Assembly (NCBI GenBank): GCA_947650365.1 | Contig: OX393550.1 | Coordinates: 55,122,569-55,186,568 of the forward strand | Direction: 5' to 3' | Origin: Chamaelirium japonicum | Lineage: Eukaryota > Streptophyta > Magnoliopsida > Liliales > Melanthiaceae | DNA: 64,000 nucleotides | Shown here: in pieces, positions 56,901-59,625 of the stretch | Numbering within the stretch: position 1 is the first letter of the stretch | How the letters are laid out: every line of letters starts with the position of its first letter | The notes under the pieces: model-generated | What the model saw: only the letters and a program-made list of their open reading frames with translations | Told to the model about the DNA's origin: nothing | Database searches by the model: none | Translations under genes and position numbers: made by a program

Positions 56901-59625
56901 CTAGCTCATAAAGATCTGGCTACCTGTTGTTCAAAGATCCCTCTACCAGCCATCTGTCCTTCCAGAAGCATGTCGATTTACCGTTCTTGACTATCAAATT
57001 AGTGCCGCATTTATAGATGGAACCAATTTTCTGTACTCCATTCCAAAAAGTAGAGATTCTCCCCGAGATCCGGTTCCTTGCATGTAGAGGTTTGAAACGT
57101 TTGAAGTATCTGCCTCGAATTATAGCACTCTAGTTGTCCCTTTGGTCATGTTGGTGTCTCCACCACCATTTACCTAAAAGAGCTTTGTTATGATCCGCTA
57201 AGTCAATGATACCCAGACCGCCCTCGTTCTTGGATTTACAAACTGTACCCCATTTAGCCAGGTGATAAGTCTTCGAATTGGAGTCTGCACCTTTCCAAAG
57301 AAAGTTGCTACGAATAGGATCAATCTTTTTATTCACCCACTTTGGCATGAGATAAAAAGAAAGGTGGTAAGAAGGGATAAGAATTAGCACTGCATTGATG
57401 AGAGTCAGACGACCTCCTAAGGAAAGGTTCGTACCTTCCCATCCTGCTAATCTGGTCTCCATTCTTTCAATAATCCGTAACCAGTCGTCTTTCTTCATTT
57501 TCTTATTGCTCAATGGAAGGCCGACATATTTCATAGGCAGAGAATCAACTTTACAGTTAAGAATATTCGCTAGCGACTTAGCTAGATCATTATCAGCGCC
57601 AATATAGTAAAGAGATGTTTTAGAAAAGTTAACCTTTATACCTGAGACCAATTCCAGCGAATACCGTAGATATTGTGGATTTTTTTTTTAATAATGAGGG
57701 TTGGTGATTGGATGAACAATGGTCTAAAAATTAATCTGAAGACTTATTATATGAAGAATTCCACCAAACAGGAAAGTTAGATTCCAAATACAAATAACTC
57801 CATTTTGGCCACCATAGTAGGCTATTTAGGATAATTAAATTGGACACATGATATGCTTTCTGAATGGGAAATAAGCACTTGGACTAGTGGCTTTACTTAA
57901 CTAATGGCAGCATGAACTTCTGAAGGCTATAAGTTGAAATCAGTTGTATGTTTTAGGCTTATGATATTTCCTTTGAGGTGCCTCGGTGATACACATTTTT
58001 TGATGCACTAGAAGCACCGAATGGTTAAACTGTCCAAGTTGTCATGATCTGTGAGAGCTTTGATGGGATCAATGAAATATCTGTCCTTTTCTCGTGTACC
58101 AATAAGTTGAATCTAAGGGTTAGGCTGGATTTGATTAAATCAATGGGTCAGAAAATTTCGTAGGGTTCAACTCATTGTGACTTATGTGCAGGGTAAGGTT
58201 ACCACAAGAAAGAGTGAATAATTTAATGAAGAATTCACTTTGTACTCATGGTTCTGTCCTTTCTCATGCATGGACTATGTGCTCAGATCTAATGTTTCCT
58301 AGGATTGGGGAATTTCCCCCTCTTCTATGACTCAAAGCAAATTACTTGTAGGTATGTAGTATTTCTAGATCCAATCATTAAGGATCTAGTTAACTCTACG
58401 TCCGGAGACCATTGATGAAAAGGGGCTGGGGAAAAAGCTTGAACGCAATTCCTACTGTGATGGATATAAGCACAATTGAAATTCCTGGGGAGTTAAATAG
58501 GCAACAAACCGAATCAATTTGGAAACATGGAAGGTCATTAAAATGAGCATGAAATGCATTTTTCCCTGAAATAGATTTTTGATGTAGCAGTTTTGAGCTA
58601 GCCACAGTTGTTTAACAATCTTCACACAAGCACATTTTTCTAGGGGGCTATGCTTGTGATCATTCACCATCCGATCTGAGGCAATGGAGGAAGGCAAAGG
58701 ATAAATATCTTAGGGATCCTTTTTCCTTCTTATAGGCAGGAGTCTGGCTGGGATAGCCTAGCAGCCATGGGAGCCTTCAGGTAGGCTAGGCCTCTTATTT
58801 ATGGTCAATAAACTACTGGATTCACCACTGCCCTTTACAATTATTCATTGTTTGATTGCAAATCTCCATTTTGTTGAAGCAAAGTTTAATATAGGATCAT
58901 TTTGTTTTAGGAGTTCCAATCTAAGCTATCTTGGATATTTGATGAATCTTAGTGAGTGGTAAAACATACTGGACAATTGTACTTTTATTTTTATTTTATA
59001 ATAAACTTGGATAGTTGTGTTATATGTAATGTTAGGTTTCATCTCTCTTTTACATAATAAGGTTACATGAACTATAACTATGTTAGTCTTTTCTTTTACT
59101 TAGGAAAAATTTGATCATAATTTTATTATTCTTGACATATGGATACTTACGTTTACCTTATTACCAGAATATCTCAACGTCAATTCCATAATTTGATCAT
59201 GGCTTATCATGTTGCTTAGTTAATATACCTTCAACCATGTTAGAATCCATGGTGTGTTTACTTTGAGAGTTTAACAAATTTCTGGTTGAAAACTGTGTAT
59301 CGTTAGATTGTTACATTTCTGTATGTAGCAAACTTACCAGCTTCCTTCTTATTTTGTTAAGGTTTCTTCTTTTTGAATAATATTCGTAATACCAAAGTGT
59401 GGCATTGATATTCTAAGGACATGATTAAAATCATTTCAGGTGAAAAATTTTATCTTGCTAGGTGACATCCACAAAAGCATATACTTCCTTAATTGGAAAG
59501 AGCAAGGTTCTCAGTTGAGCTTGCTGGCCAAAGATTTTGGATCTCTAGATTGTTATGCAACAGAATTTTTGATTGATGGGAGTACACTGAGTCTTGTAGT
59601 TTCAGATGATCAAAAGAACATTCAG
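7166..59625 (+). CDS. CPSF160: CPSF160 homologue, internal part of gene (10 exons seen)
   Basis: Split gene for the largest subunit of the cleavage and polyadenylation specificity factor, which takes part in AAUAAA-dependent 3'-end processing of pre-mRNA in the nucleus. Conceptual splicing gives about 675 residues colinear with remembered plant CPSF160 sequence, with diagnostic segments such as GPEPWLRKASTDAWLSTG, DQGDIYCLVCYESG, MFKNISGYQGFFLSG, GTAYVQGEDIAARGRVLL and SIYFLNWKEQGSQLSLLAKD. This is the beta-propeller-rich middle of a ~1,450-residue protein. The start and the C-terminal CPSF_A part lie outside the window. All exon borders are GT-AG and phases agree, except at exon 5/6 where one base appears to be missing. 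Introns total about 50 kb and are filled with mobile elements. Identity rests on recalled family sequence, not a search. Confidence 0.93.
7406..8991. mobile_element. Outer hAT-like MITE rich in CGATAC words, holding a second element
   Basis: The left end is CATGGATTTTAAATTCGGTT and the right end ATTTTAAACCAAGG, an inverted pair. Near the left are repeated CCGATAC and GTATCGGCCGGTAC words; near the right CCGCTATCGATACCC. The middle is interrupted by family K copy 2. A target duplication is not clear, so the borders are approximate. Confidence 0.5.
7984..8708. mobile_element. hAT-like element family K, copy 2, nested
   Basis: The left end GGAAGCACGAACAC is followed by CGTGTCGGACACCGACACG words. 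The right end reads CGTGTCATCG...GTGCTTCTTAGC. The interior at 8190-8480 contains inverted copies of CTATCTGATCC and the word TGATTCAGTT. It lies inside the CGATAC-rich element. Confidence 0.5.
8996..9049. mobile_element. Remnant end of a GC-ended hAT MITE
   Basis: ATGTTGCTAAGGCGAGCCTTAACGCC-like sequence, read in pieces GTTGCTAAGGCG and CCTTAACGCC, resembles the CAGTGTTGTCAAGGCG ends of the hAT MITEs elsewhere in the window. It has no partner end and is followed by (TA)n. Confidence 0.35.
9050..9121. repeat. (TA)n microsatellite
   Basis: About 72 bp of TA in front of foldback C4. Confidence 0.95.
9122..9236. mobile_element. GC-rich foldback MITE, family C relative
   Basis: Begins TAGGGGGATGCTTAAATGCGG after (TA)n, with arms GCGGTCCGC...GCGGACCGC and an inner hairpin around CCGATGCACCCGCCGCGTGC. 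The right end is cut by foldback B1, so this copy is shorter (about 115 bp). Confidence 0.65.
9237..9622. mobile_element. Foldback MITE family B, copy 1
   Basis: About 386 bp with ends AGGAATGTTACTGTGAGCTG and CAGCTCACAGTTCAACGTAA. Two inverted modules contain TCACCAAATTTCATCAAATT and TTGATGAAATTTGGTGAGGG; the centre arms are TGGTCGAAGCAAAATCTG and its complement. The core reads GATCATCTTACCCTAGACAA. It is followed by (TA)n and a Helitron end. Confidence 0.85.
9897..10190 (-). repeat. Internal direct repeat of the Helitron
   Basis: The stretch beginning CCACATTCAGCGAGGGTGCC, followed by AAATTATTAGATTCCT and (CT)n, recurs at 11605-11700 on the far side of the solo LTR. The GAGGGTGGTGATAATATTTA words recur at about 9690, 9850 and 10035. 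The Helitron's 3' subterminal region was therefore tandemly duplicated before the LTR element entered. Confidence 0.6.
10199..11601 (-). mobile_element. Solo LTR of an LTR retrotransposon
   Basis: 1,403 bp beginning TGATGCG and ending CCCCCATCA, flanked by the perfect 5-bp duplication GCCAC at 10194-10198 and 11602-11606. Ends of the TGATG...CATCA type are shared with the LTRs at 21573 and 22797. A TATA-like CTTTATATAGGCC on the minus strand near 11415 suggests minus orientation. The G-rich middle (10690-11220) gives long Pro/Gly-rich frames that I do not take as genes. No internal region remains, so it is a solo LTR left by recombination. Confidence 0.7.
12769..13043 (-). pseudogene. Acyl-protein thioesterase fragment captured by the Helitron (last two exons)
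   Basis: Two exons on the minus strand: 13043-12950 reads GDDVVLYKYGEKSAEVLRPA then RFQDLTFKTYN, and 12856-12769 reads LGYYTVPEEMDDVCKWLTPR then LGLDGFRL and a stop, with GT donor and CTGCAG acceptor between. This matches the C-terminus of plant acyl-protein thioesterase 2 / lysophospholipase-like serine hydrolases, which remove palmitate from proteins. The Asp of the triad (GDDVV) is present, but the His in the usual GLGHYT is Tyr here. Without the Ser-bearing N-terminal part this cannot be an enzyme. It has the same orientation as the Helitron, consistent with gene capture. Confidence 0.75.
13050..13886 (-). other. Unassigned Helitron interior
   Basis: AT-rich, with several inverted words (TTTTTTTCGAGACAAACA, GGCAATCAAACAATAATTG) that suggest an old nested MITE at about 13490-13840. 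No exon of the thioesterase was recognised here. Confidence 0.4.
13887..15090. repeat. Three tandem copies of a ~400-bp unit
   Basis: Units start at about 13887, 14279 and 14682 with AGATCTCAAAAAAAAAA or AGATCTTAAAAAAAA, then AAGAAACACCACCCATGCTG, a (GA)n tract, ATGTAGATCTCGTAGATGGG, TTCTCTCGATTTCGTCTAC, GATGCTCATGTGGGGACT and GGTCGGGCGGGATCT. The GA tracts differ in length and the third unit has lost part of its middle. On the minus strand the units contain short Pro/Arg-rich frames flanked by possible splice signals, so this may be an amplified gene fragment of unknown origin. Confidence 0.7.
15091..15684. other. Unassigned GC-rich then AT-rich sequence
   Basis: Purine-rich sequence with frames on both strands but no recognisable domain. 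The last 60 bases (GAAACGGACGGTTGTGAAGT) resemble words in other Helitron interiors of the window. Confidence 0.4.
15685..15728. repeat. (TA)n microsatellite
   Basis: About 44 bp of TA at the likely far side of the minus-strand Helitron. Confidence 0.95.
15989..16381. mobile_element. Foldback MITE family H
   Basis: About 393 bp between (CA)n and (TA)n. The left end GGGTCAGGATCTAGGGACAC continues TACTTTGCCACAGAGTT; the right end has AACTCTGTGGCAAAGTAGTG then CTGGATCCCTCCCC. Two inverted modules have TCAACACATTCTAAAACC and the core ACCTTGCCTTAGATAGCACA. The first bases GGGTCAGGATC are shared with family A, although the next part of the arm is unrelated. Confidence 0.75.
16382..16413. repeat. 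(TA)n microsatellite
   Basis: About 32 bp of TA, between foldback H and the 5' end of the next Helitron. Confidence 0.95.
16414..19789 (+). mobile_element. Complete non-autonomous Helitron, about 3.4 kb
   Basis: The 5' end TCTATATAATAAGCTACAG follows an A. The 3' end has the hairpin CGTGCC-GACA-GGCACG, then GGCATTA, CTAG and a T. This is the classical Helitron layout (5' TC, hairpin near the 3' end, CTRR, insertion between A and T). The body has a G-rich part with at least eight spaced CGGCTGTGATC-like words at 17284-17790, a GC-rich part at 18490-19200 with no gene I recognise, and CTCGAAATATTG repeats before the 3' end. No Rep/helicase coding is visible, so movement would need a helper. 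Confidence 0.75.
17284..17790 (+). repeat. Dispersed CGGCTGTGATC repeats in the Helitron body
   Basis: Variants of CGGCTGTGATC or CGGCTGCATG occur at about 17284, 17408, 17474, 17590, 17661, 17683, 17721 and 17771, often followed by ATGGG, and mixed with GCATGCATG. They look like a degenerate tandem array. Confidence 0.55.
19892..21148 (+). mobile_element. Third Helitron, 3' end certain, 5' end uncertain
   Basis: The 3' end at 21148 has the hairpin AGTGCC-AACA-GGCACT, then GGCATGCA, CTAG and a T, nearly the same design as the Helitron ending at 19789. Degenerate GTTGCCGCCGAAGGCGG repeats lie just inside. The 5' end may be A|TCTATAATGATTGG at 19892, but this is a weak guess. (CT)n tracts occupy 20770-20895. 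Confidence 0.5.
20345..20771. mobile_element. Diverged hAT-like MITE with GGGTCGGGT words
   Basis: The right end reads GACCCATTGCCAGCCCTA, the common plant hAT end TAGGGCTGGCAATGGG reversed. Words AAACGGGTCGGGTCCGGG and AACCCGTTTAAGACCC fill the body. The left end is not clear and no duplication was found. Confidence 0.45.
21245..23351 (-). mobile_element. LTR retrotransposon fossil in tandem LTR-internal-LTR-internal form
   Basis: Two direct repeats with TGATGCGGGAC and CCCATCA ends lie at 21573-22087 and 22797-23351. Each is preceded on the + strand by the reverse complement of a Met-tRNA primer binding site (CTCTGATACCAAAC), so the element runs on the minus strand. About 709 bp of internal sequence separates the LTRs, and a second partial internal region lies at 21245-21572. 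The element is old and broken, with no recognised protein domain. A tandem made by unequal recombination is the simplest reading. Confidence 0.7.
23352..23420. mobile_element. Single module of the foldback MITE superfamily
   Basis: ATCATCTTATCCTAGATAAC, then CACATCCACCAAAAATC and ATTCTAAAACTTCTAGAG form one half-module, abutting the LTR end at 23351. No partner half and no (TA)n. Confidence 0.6.
23421..23959 (+). other. 3' end of intron 1, unassigned
   Basis: AT-rich intron sequence running to the pyrimidine tract and CAG at 23957. No element recognised. Confidence 0.5.
23960..24156 (+). CDS. CPSF160: CPSF160 exon 2 of those visible
   Basis: 197 nt after CTTTCTCAG and before GTAACA. It reads RRVVQIFARGARILDGTYM, then TQELIFGGHSSEPGSNAESS, then VSIADPYVLVKMTNGSIQLL and VGG. 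The phase joins the previous exon through a split Arg codon and the next through a split Asp codon (G|AC). Confidence 0.94.
24405..24875. mobile_element. hAT MITE with 8-bp duplication GCTGAAAG
   Basis: 471 bp with inverted ends AGCTGTTTTAAAAAGC and GTTTTTTAAAACATTG, flanked by GCTGAAAG at 24397-24404 and 24876-24883. Subterminal CACCTAGGCGTCGGCC and GGGCACCTGCATAGGC give it the GC-ended character of the other hAT MITEs. Non-coding. Confidence 0.8.
24995..25646. mobile_element. hAT MITE rich in TTTCGG words, 8-bp duplication GTTCCATC
   Basis: 652 bp with inverted ends ATGGTTTGAAATTCGG and AAAGTTTAAAACCACA, flanked by GTTCCATC at 24987-24994 and 25647-25654. The body repeats GAAATTTCG and TTTCGGTTTTGGCC near both ends. 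Non-coding. Confidence 0.8.
25655..27735. other. Unassigned intron sequence with TTTCGG-type repeats
   Basis: No exon found. From about 27070 to 27660 the sequence is rich in CGAAATGATCGAAAT and GATTTGGC words, akin to the MITE at 24995, and gives a 140-codon minus frame with no recognised domain. 26560-27000 looks like a retrotransposon remnant by composition only. Confidence 0.4.
27736..28490 (+). mobile_element. LTR with primer binding site, truncated LTR retrotransposon
   Basis: An LTR of about 477 bp (TGATGTGATCC... to ...GCGCCTGCA at 28212) is followed after a few bases by TGGTATCAGAG, the initiator-Met tRNA primer site common in Copia elements. A leader with A-rich and (GA)n tracts follows. 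No protein domains or second LTR were recognised before exon 3, so the element is broken. Confidence 0.6.
28491..28802 (+). other. 3' part of intron 2, unassigned
   Basis: Ordinary AT-rich intron sequence ending in TTTTTTTACAG before exon 3. Confidence 0.5.
28803..29590 (+). CDS. CPSF160: CPSF160 exon 3 of those visible (largest)
   Basis: 788 nt, open throughout, after TTTTTTTACAG and before GTATGC. It begins DPSTCTLSINVPTVFASS and ends RERLRVHPQ at phase 0. It includes the conserved blocks ACTLYYDKGPEPWLRKASTD, EIFDVPSFKCVFSVDNF, VELAMHRWSGQYSRPFLFG and ITMFKNISGYQGFFLSG. A lysine-rich linker (TKTPQKIKNKKFEGAADQVK) sits where plant homologues vary. Confidence 0.96.
29591..30411 (+). other. 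5' part of intron 3, unassigned
   Basis: AT-rich intron sequence with a (TG)n tract at about 30235. No element end recognised. Confidence 0.5.
30412..31085 (+). mobile_element. LINE fragment, end of the endonuclease domain
   Basis: Plus-strand frames read DLVDLHLAGRKFTWRNKR, FARLDIFLILDGWDTLYP and VSDHAPLLSDS, the typical C-terminal end of the apurinic-type endonuclease of plant L1 LINE ORF2 (GRKFTW, ARLDRFL, SDHxPLL). After a frame change, WSKDPSFDLPFRRWW and GDLNTFY fit the linker that leads to the reverse transcriptase. It is broken by at least one frameshift and a stop, and no reverse transcriptase follows. It has the same orientation as the host gene. Confidence 0.75.
31086..32502 (+). 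other. Unassigned intron sequence
   Basis: AT-rich, no recognised gene or element end. A G-rich patch (31262-31300) and short direct words only. Confidence 0.4.
32503..33033. mobile_element. Diverged hAT-like MITE with GGGCTTGG words
   Basis: Inverted ends TAGGACTGTCAATGGG and CCCATTTACAGCTCTA fit the plant hAT end TAGRGCTGTMAATGGG. Words AAGCCCGAAC, GGGCTTGG and CCCAAATCTGG fill both sides. No clean target duplication was found. Confidence 0.5.
34772..35493. mobile_element. GC-ended hAT MITE nested in the LTR element
   Basis: The right end CCTTGACAACACTG is the reverse of CAGTGTTGTCAAGG. The left end is worn but has CCTAGGCC and GGTCGCCTAGGCC as mirror words. Flanks TTCGCGGC and TTCGCGCG may be an altered 8-bp duplication. 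The interior is AT-rich and non-coding. Confidence 0.6.
35460..35507 (+). repeat. Left 48-bp direct repeat flanking the plastid insertion
   Basis: GCCTAGGCATCGCCTGG... to ...GCGCGGGACTC. It is repeated at 36062-36109 with three differences (C/A, G/A, C/T). It covers the end of the hAT MITE, its 8-bp flank and a few bases beyond. Confidence 0.9.
35508..35700 (+). pseudogene. Plastid 23S rRNA 3' end, nuclear pseudogene
   Basis: About 193 bp matching the last part of plastid 23S rRNA, from CACCTCTGGTGTACCAGTT-like sequence to AGCGACAGAAGTATTGAAAA. It is only about 7% of the gene, so it cannot be functional. Confidence 0.9.
35715..35827 (+). pseudogene. Plastid 4.5S rRNA copy, nuclear pseudogene
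   Basis: Matches the ~103-nt plastid 4.5S rRNA (GAGACGAGCCGTTTATCATT, GTGATGTATGCAGCTGAGGC, ending TTTGAAC) with a short insertion near the start and a few changes near the end. It is cut off from plastid transcription and so is not a gene. Confidence 0.88.
36062..36109 (+). repeat. Right 48-bp direct repeat flanking the plastid insertion
   Basis: Second copy of the 48-bp repeat at 35460-35507. It suggests that a break with long staggered ends was filled in while plastid DNA was captured. Confidence 0.9.
36523..37371. mobile_element. Mutator-like MITE with 9-bp duplication TTTAAATTA
   Basis: 849 bp inside the 3' LTR, flanked by TTTAAATTA at 36514-36522 and 37372-37380; a 9-bp duplication points to Mutator-like elements. 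The ends are weakly inverted (GGGAGACTTAACC / ACTAATTAACCC). Subterminal TTAGCTAAAGGACATG and its partner TTTAGCTAATATCC are inverted. The interior is an array of the small palindrome GCTACAGTGA...TCACTGTAGC, mixed with GAATGGATACTCTT words. Non-coding. A related copy lies at 41953. Confidence 0.7.
36711..37110. repeat. Array of short palindromes GCTACAGTGA/TCACTGTAGC
   Basis: The 22-bp palindrome GCTACAGTGA-TT-TCACTGTAGC and variants occur at least six times (about 36718, 36742, 36768, 36796, 36868, 36892), and related half-units continue to 37110 in both orientations. GGATACTCTT words separate them in the second half. Confidence 0.8.
37844..38658 (+). other. Unassigned intron sequence
   Basis: No gene recognised. 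(GA)n at 38538-38560 and a short GC-rich patch near 38090 only. Confidence 0.4.
38659..38727. repeat. (TA)n microsatellite
   Basis: About 69 bp of TA in front of foldback A3. Confidence 0.95.
38728..39110. mobile_element. Foldback MITE family A, copy 3
   Basis: Same design as copies 1 and 2. The left end starts at GACCCAGCAAATTTTGACCC and lacks the outer 14 bases (AGGTCAGGATCGG.), while the right end still has them in altered form (GGTCCCGACCCT). The centre CAAATCAACGGTTAAAATTG and its inverse are intact. (TA)n on both sides. Confidence 0.85.
39111..39198. repeat. (TA)n microsatellite
   Basis: About 88 bp of TA joining foldbacks A3 and B2. Confidence 0.95.
39199..39594. mobile_element. Foldback MITE family B, copy 2
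   Basis: About 396 bp with ends GAGCTGTGAGCTGC and GCAGCTCACAGCTCACAGC then CACTGTAACATTCCT. Inverted modules carry the cores TAGATGATCATCCTCACCAA and GATCATCTAACCCTAGACAA; the centre arms are GGTCGAAGCAAAATCTG and complement. The right end abuts (CT)n(TA)n. Confidence 0.85.
39595..39655. repeat. (CT)n(TA)n compound microsatellite
   Basis: About 17 bp CT followed by about 43 bp TA. Confidence 0.9.
39679..39714. repeat. Perfect 17-bp inverted repeat
   Basis: AATTCGAGTTCACCATT, a 2-nt spacer CA, then its exact complement. It sits in unassigned sequence (39660-40181) that is flanked by (TA)n on both sides but shows no matching ends. Confidence 0.85.
39715..40181 (+). other. Unassigned sequence between (TA)n tracts
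   Basis: Contains ACGTGTCC- and CACGTGG-type words (39727, 39832, 40111), short A and T runs and no gene. The (TA)n on both sides hints at another microsatellite-flanked insertion. Confidence 0.4.
40222..40340. mobile_element. Right end of a family K hAT-like element
   Basis: CGTGTCGTATCCCGTATCCG then TGTCCGTGCTTCTTA match the right end of the elements at 6387 and 7984. The left part is missing; a (TA)n and (CA)n tract lies in front. Confidence 0.5.
40341..41331 (+). other. 3' part of intron 3, unassigned
   Basis: AT-rich intron sequence to the acceptor TTATGCAG. The frames seen are short and without motif. Confidence 0.5.
41332..41412 (+). CDS. CPSF160: CPSF160 exon 4 of those visible
   Basis: 81 nt, 27 codons, phase 0 at both ends, between TTATGCAG and GTAGTG. 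It reads LCDGTIVAFTILHNVNCNHG then LICVTSQ, matching the family segment after RERLR(F/V)H.Q. An 11.7 kb intron separates it from the previous exon. Confidence 0.94.
41518..41582 (+). CDS. CPSF160: CPSF160 exon 5 of those visible, with an apparent 1-nt frame problem
   Basis: 65 nt after TGCTTTAG, reading GYLKICQLPSVCNYDNYWPV then Q and a partial codon AG before GTTCTT. Homologues read WPVQK(I/V)PL here, which would need CAAAAG at the exon end; the window has CAAAG. With the canonical splice the next exon is shifted by one base and meets TGA within three codons. Either one A is missing from a short A run in the assembly, or this allele is broken. All other exons are intact, so I favour a sequence error. 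Confidence 0.85.
41673..41750 (+). CDS. CPSF160: CPSF160 exon 6 of those visible
   Basis: 78 nt, 26 codons, between GTGGCCAG and GTAAGT. It reads VPLRGTPHQVTYYAEKNMYP then LIVSFP in the family's frame. The intron before it is only 90 nt, in contrast with the 10.4 kb intron that follows. Confidence 0.93.
41953..43310. mobile_element. Palindrome-rich MITE related to that at 36523, holding a hAT MITE
   Basis: The left part GGTAGCTAAAGGACATAC aligns with TTAGCTAAAGGACATGC of the element at 36523, and AACATTTCGGTT is answered by AACCGAAATGTTCTC near 42562. The interior repeats TTGCTACAGTGAAATCA-type palindromes and AGATTGTTACTCTTTGC words. A hAT MITE splits its right end. Outer borders and duplication are uncertain. 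Confidence 0.55.
42604..43281. mobile_element. GC-ended hAT MITE with 8-bp duplication GTTTTCTT
   Basis: 678 bp with ends CAGTGTTTTAAAAAAC and CTCTGAAAACACTG, flanked by GTTTTCTT at 42596-42603 and 43282-43289. Subterminal CGCCCCGGGGCGGGGCGG and GGGGCTTACGCCCCACGCCC surround an AT-rich centre. Non-coding. Confidence 0.88.
43311..44084 (+). other. Unassigned intron sequence
   Basis: No gene. A C-run at 43741 and short GC patch are all that stands out. Confidence 0.4.
44085..44850 (+). mobile_element. Helitron-like fragment
   Basis: At 44107-44165 GGGGGGTACAAACAACATTC and CGTGATCTG then AGGGGGATAAAAAGATG closely follow the first 80 bases of the Helitron at 16414. The rest contains CAATCAATCGAG and ATCTCTC words. 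No 3' hairpin with CTRR was found, so it is probably a truncated relative. Confidence 0.45.
44851..45103 (+). mobile_element. LINE fragment upstream of the zinc-binding domain
   Basis: The plus frame reads ATKFSTKNLAWLLLSMGSDE and later SEPNDPIWSYLWKC, a pattern found in plant LINE ORF2 between reverse transcriptase and the Cys-rich tail (FSTKSAW..L, then IWxxLWK). It is cut short where a foldback module begins. The call rests on this pattern only. Confidence 0.45.
45104..45346. mobile_element. Foldback MITE superfamily member (I), left end lost
   Basis: Two inverted modules: TGAATTCCAAAACTTTTTGG at the left and CAACAAATTCCGAAAGTTG-type sequence at the right, with CATTTGATGACCCTAGAAG between. 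The core reads GGTCACCTTACCCTAGACAA. It ends GCGTATTGGGTCCC before (TA)n. No left terminal repeat. Confidence 0.65.
45347..45426. repeat. (TA)n microsatellite
   Basis: About 80 bp of TA between the foldback and a hAT MITE. Confidence 0.95.
45433..46125. mobile_element. GC-ended hAT MITE with 8-bp duplication ATCATGGT/C
   Basis: 693 bp with 14-bp ends CAGTGTTGTCAAGG and CCTTGACAACACTG, flanked by ATCATGGT (45425-45432) and ATCATGGC (46126-46133). Subterminal CGCCTCGAGGCGAGGCGC and TGCGCCTCAAGCACGCC words surround an AT-rich centre. Confidence 0.87.
46134..47568 (+). other. Unassigned intron sequence with a long T/G run
   Basis: No gene or element end recognised. At 46778-46811 a run of about 12 T is followed by about 22 G. 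Confidence 0.5.
47577..48080. mobile_element. GC-ended hAT MITE with 8-bp duplication GTTTTAAA
   Basis: 504 bp with ends CAGTGTTCTAAAAAGCG and CGCTTTTTAGAACCTTG, flanked by GTTTTAAA at 47569-47576 and 48081-48088. Subterminal CTAGGCGGCCGCCTAGGCG on both sides. An internal tandem of GGCTGAGGCTGGCCAGGC units lies at 47703-47820. Same family as the element at 48456. Confidence 0.88.
47703..47820. repeat. Tandem GGCTGAGGCTGGCCAGGCGG units
   Basis: Four or five units of about 28 bp containing CTGAGGCTG(G/A)CCAGGC inside the hAT MITE. Confidence 0.75.
48089..48447 (+). other. Unassigned intron sequence
   Basis: No feature recognised between two hAT MITEs of the same family. Confidence 0.5.
48456..48905. 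mobile_element. GC-ended hAT MITE with 8-bp duplication ATCTTTTC
   Basis: 450 bp with ends CAATGTTCTAAAAGCGG and CGCTTTTTAGAACCTTG, flanked by ATCTTTTC at 48448-48455 and 48906-48913. Its right third is nearly the same as the element at 47577 (TAGGCGGCCCCCCACCGCC). Confidence 0.88.
48914..49624 (+). other. Unassigned intron sequence
   Basis: No exon or element end recognised. Confidence 0.5.
49625..50170. repeat. TTTCGGT-rich repeat, probable worn MITE
   Basis: ATTTCGGT, TTTTCGGT or close variants recur many times, starting AAGGTTTTAAATGTCG. It is akin in composition to the hAT MITE at 24995, but a matching right end was not found. Confidence 0.45.
50194..50517. mobile_element. hAT-like MITE rich in GGTGCGG words
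   Basis: 324 bp with ends TAGGGATGGCAATGG and CCGCTGCCATGCCTA. Words AAACCGCACC, GGTGCGGTGC and GAAACCGC alternate on both strands. Flanks GACGGAAC and ATCGGAAT share five of eight bases, an aged duplication at best. Confidence 0.6.
50518..52163 (+). other. 3' part of intron 6, unassigned
   Basis: AT-rich intron sequence up to the acceptor CCCCGCAG. No exon was found. Confidence 0.5.
52164..52394 (+). CDS. CPSF160: CPSF160 exon 7 of those visible
   Basis: 231 nt, 77 codons, after CCCCGCAG and before GTAGGT. Begins VIRPLHQVLSSLVEQDVAQQ, contains SDDLQKTYSVDEFEVRIMEP and ends PMQTSENALTVRMVTLY. It matches the plant CPSF160 linker and the start of the next propeller. Confidence 0.95.
52617..52748 (+). 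CDS. CPSF160: CPSF160 exon 8 of those visible
   Basis: 132 nt, 44 codons, after CACTCAG and before GTAGTT. It reads NKTTKKNETLLAIGTAYVQG then EDIAARGRVLLLSIGKDIEN and PQNL. GTAYVQGED.AARGRVLL is a strongly conserved block of the family. Confidence 0.96.
52877..53050 (+). CDS. CPSF160: CPSF160 exon 9 of those visible
   Basis: 174 nt, 58 codons, after CTTGACAG and before GTGCGT. It reads VSEVYSKELKGAISALASLQ, then GHLLIASGPKITLHEWTGSE and LNGLAFYDAPLHVVSLNI. Compared with remembered homologues (DAPPLYVVS) it is one residue shorter in the DAPL stretch. Confidence 0.95.
53051..53799 (+). other. 5' part of intron 9, unassigned
   Basis: No exon. A 64-codon frame at 53417-53611 has no CPSF160 or other motif. 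Confidence 0.4.
53800..54220 (-). mobile_element. Copia retrotransposon fragment, reverse transcriptase region
   Basis: On the minus strand a short stretch reads FLYVDDIIFTGSS, the active-site motif (YVDD) of Ty1/Copia reverse transcriptase, with a worn LYGLN motif about 200 bp ahead. No LTRs were recognised. The fragment is broken and old. Confidence 0.65.
54422..54744. mobile_element. MITE with about 10-bp duplication TAGCTAA.TA
   Basis: 323 bp with inverted ends TAGTTACCAAGTC and TTTTTGGTAACAGAG, flanked by TAGCTAAGTA and TAGCTAACTA (one difference). The interior repeats TCGGGATTAAAACG and GAGAAAGAGTCG. Non-coding. The duplication length suits Mutator-like better than hAT. Confidence 0.55.
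54755..56011 (+). other. Unassigned intron sequence
   Basis: AT-rich, no recognised gene or element end. Confidence 0.4.
56028..57670 (-). mobile_element. 5'-truncated L1-type LINE, ORF2 C-terminal half
   Basis: 1,643 bp on the minus strand, flanked by a 16-bp duplication TATTGTGGATTTTTTT (56012-56027 and 57671-57686) with an A-rich 3' tail. Frames give the end of the reverse transcriptase and its following region (VSGIKVNFSKTSLYYIG, YVGLPLSNKKMKKDDW, ERMETRLAGWEGTNLSLGGR, GGLGIIDLADHNKALLGKWW) and then the Cys-His tail (VPLKIRIFMWL, CVLCGHGNEDVNHLFLHCPF). About two breaks separate the two frames. It lacks the endonuclease and cannot be active. Confidence 0.88.
57687..59439 (+). other. 3' part of intron 9, unassigned
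   Basis: AT-rich intron sequence ending ATCATTTCAG. No exon or element recognised. Confidence 0.5.
59440..59625 (+). CDS. CPSF160: CPSF160 exon 10 of those visible (last in window)
   Basis: 186 nt, 62 codons, after ATTTCAG and before GTGATC. It reads VKNFILLGDIHKSIYFLNWK, then EQGSQLSLLAKDFGSLDCYA and TEFLIDGSTLSLVVSDDQKN, ending IQ. The next expected segment (VFYYAPK...) is not found before 64000, so the following intron is longer than 4.3 kb. Confidence 0.96.
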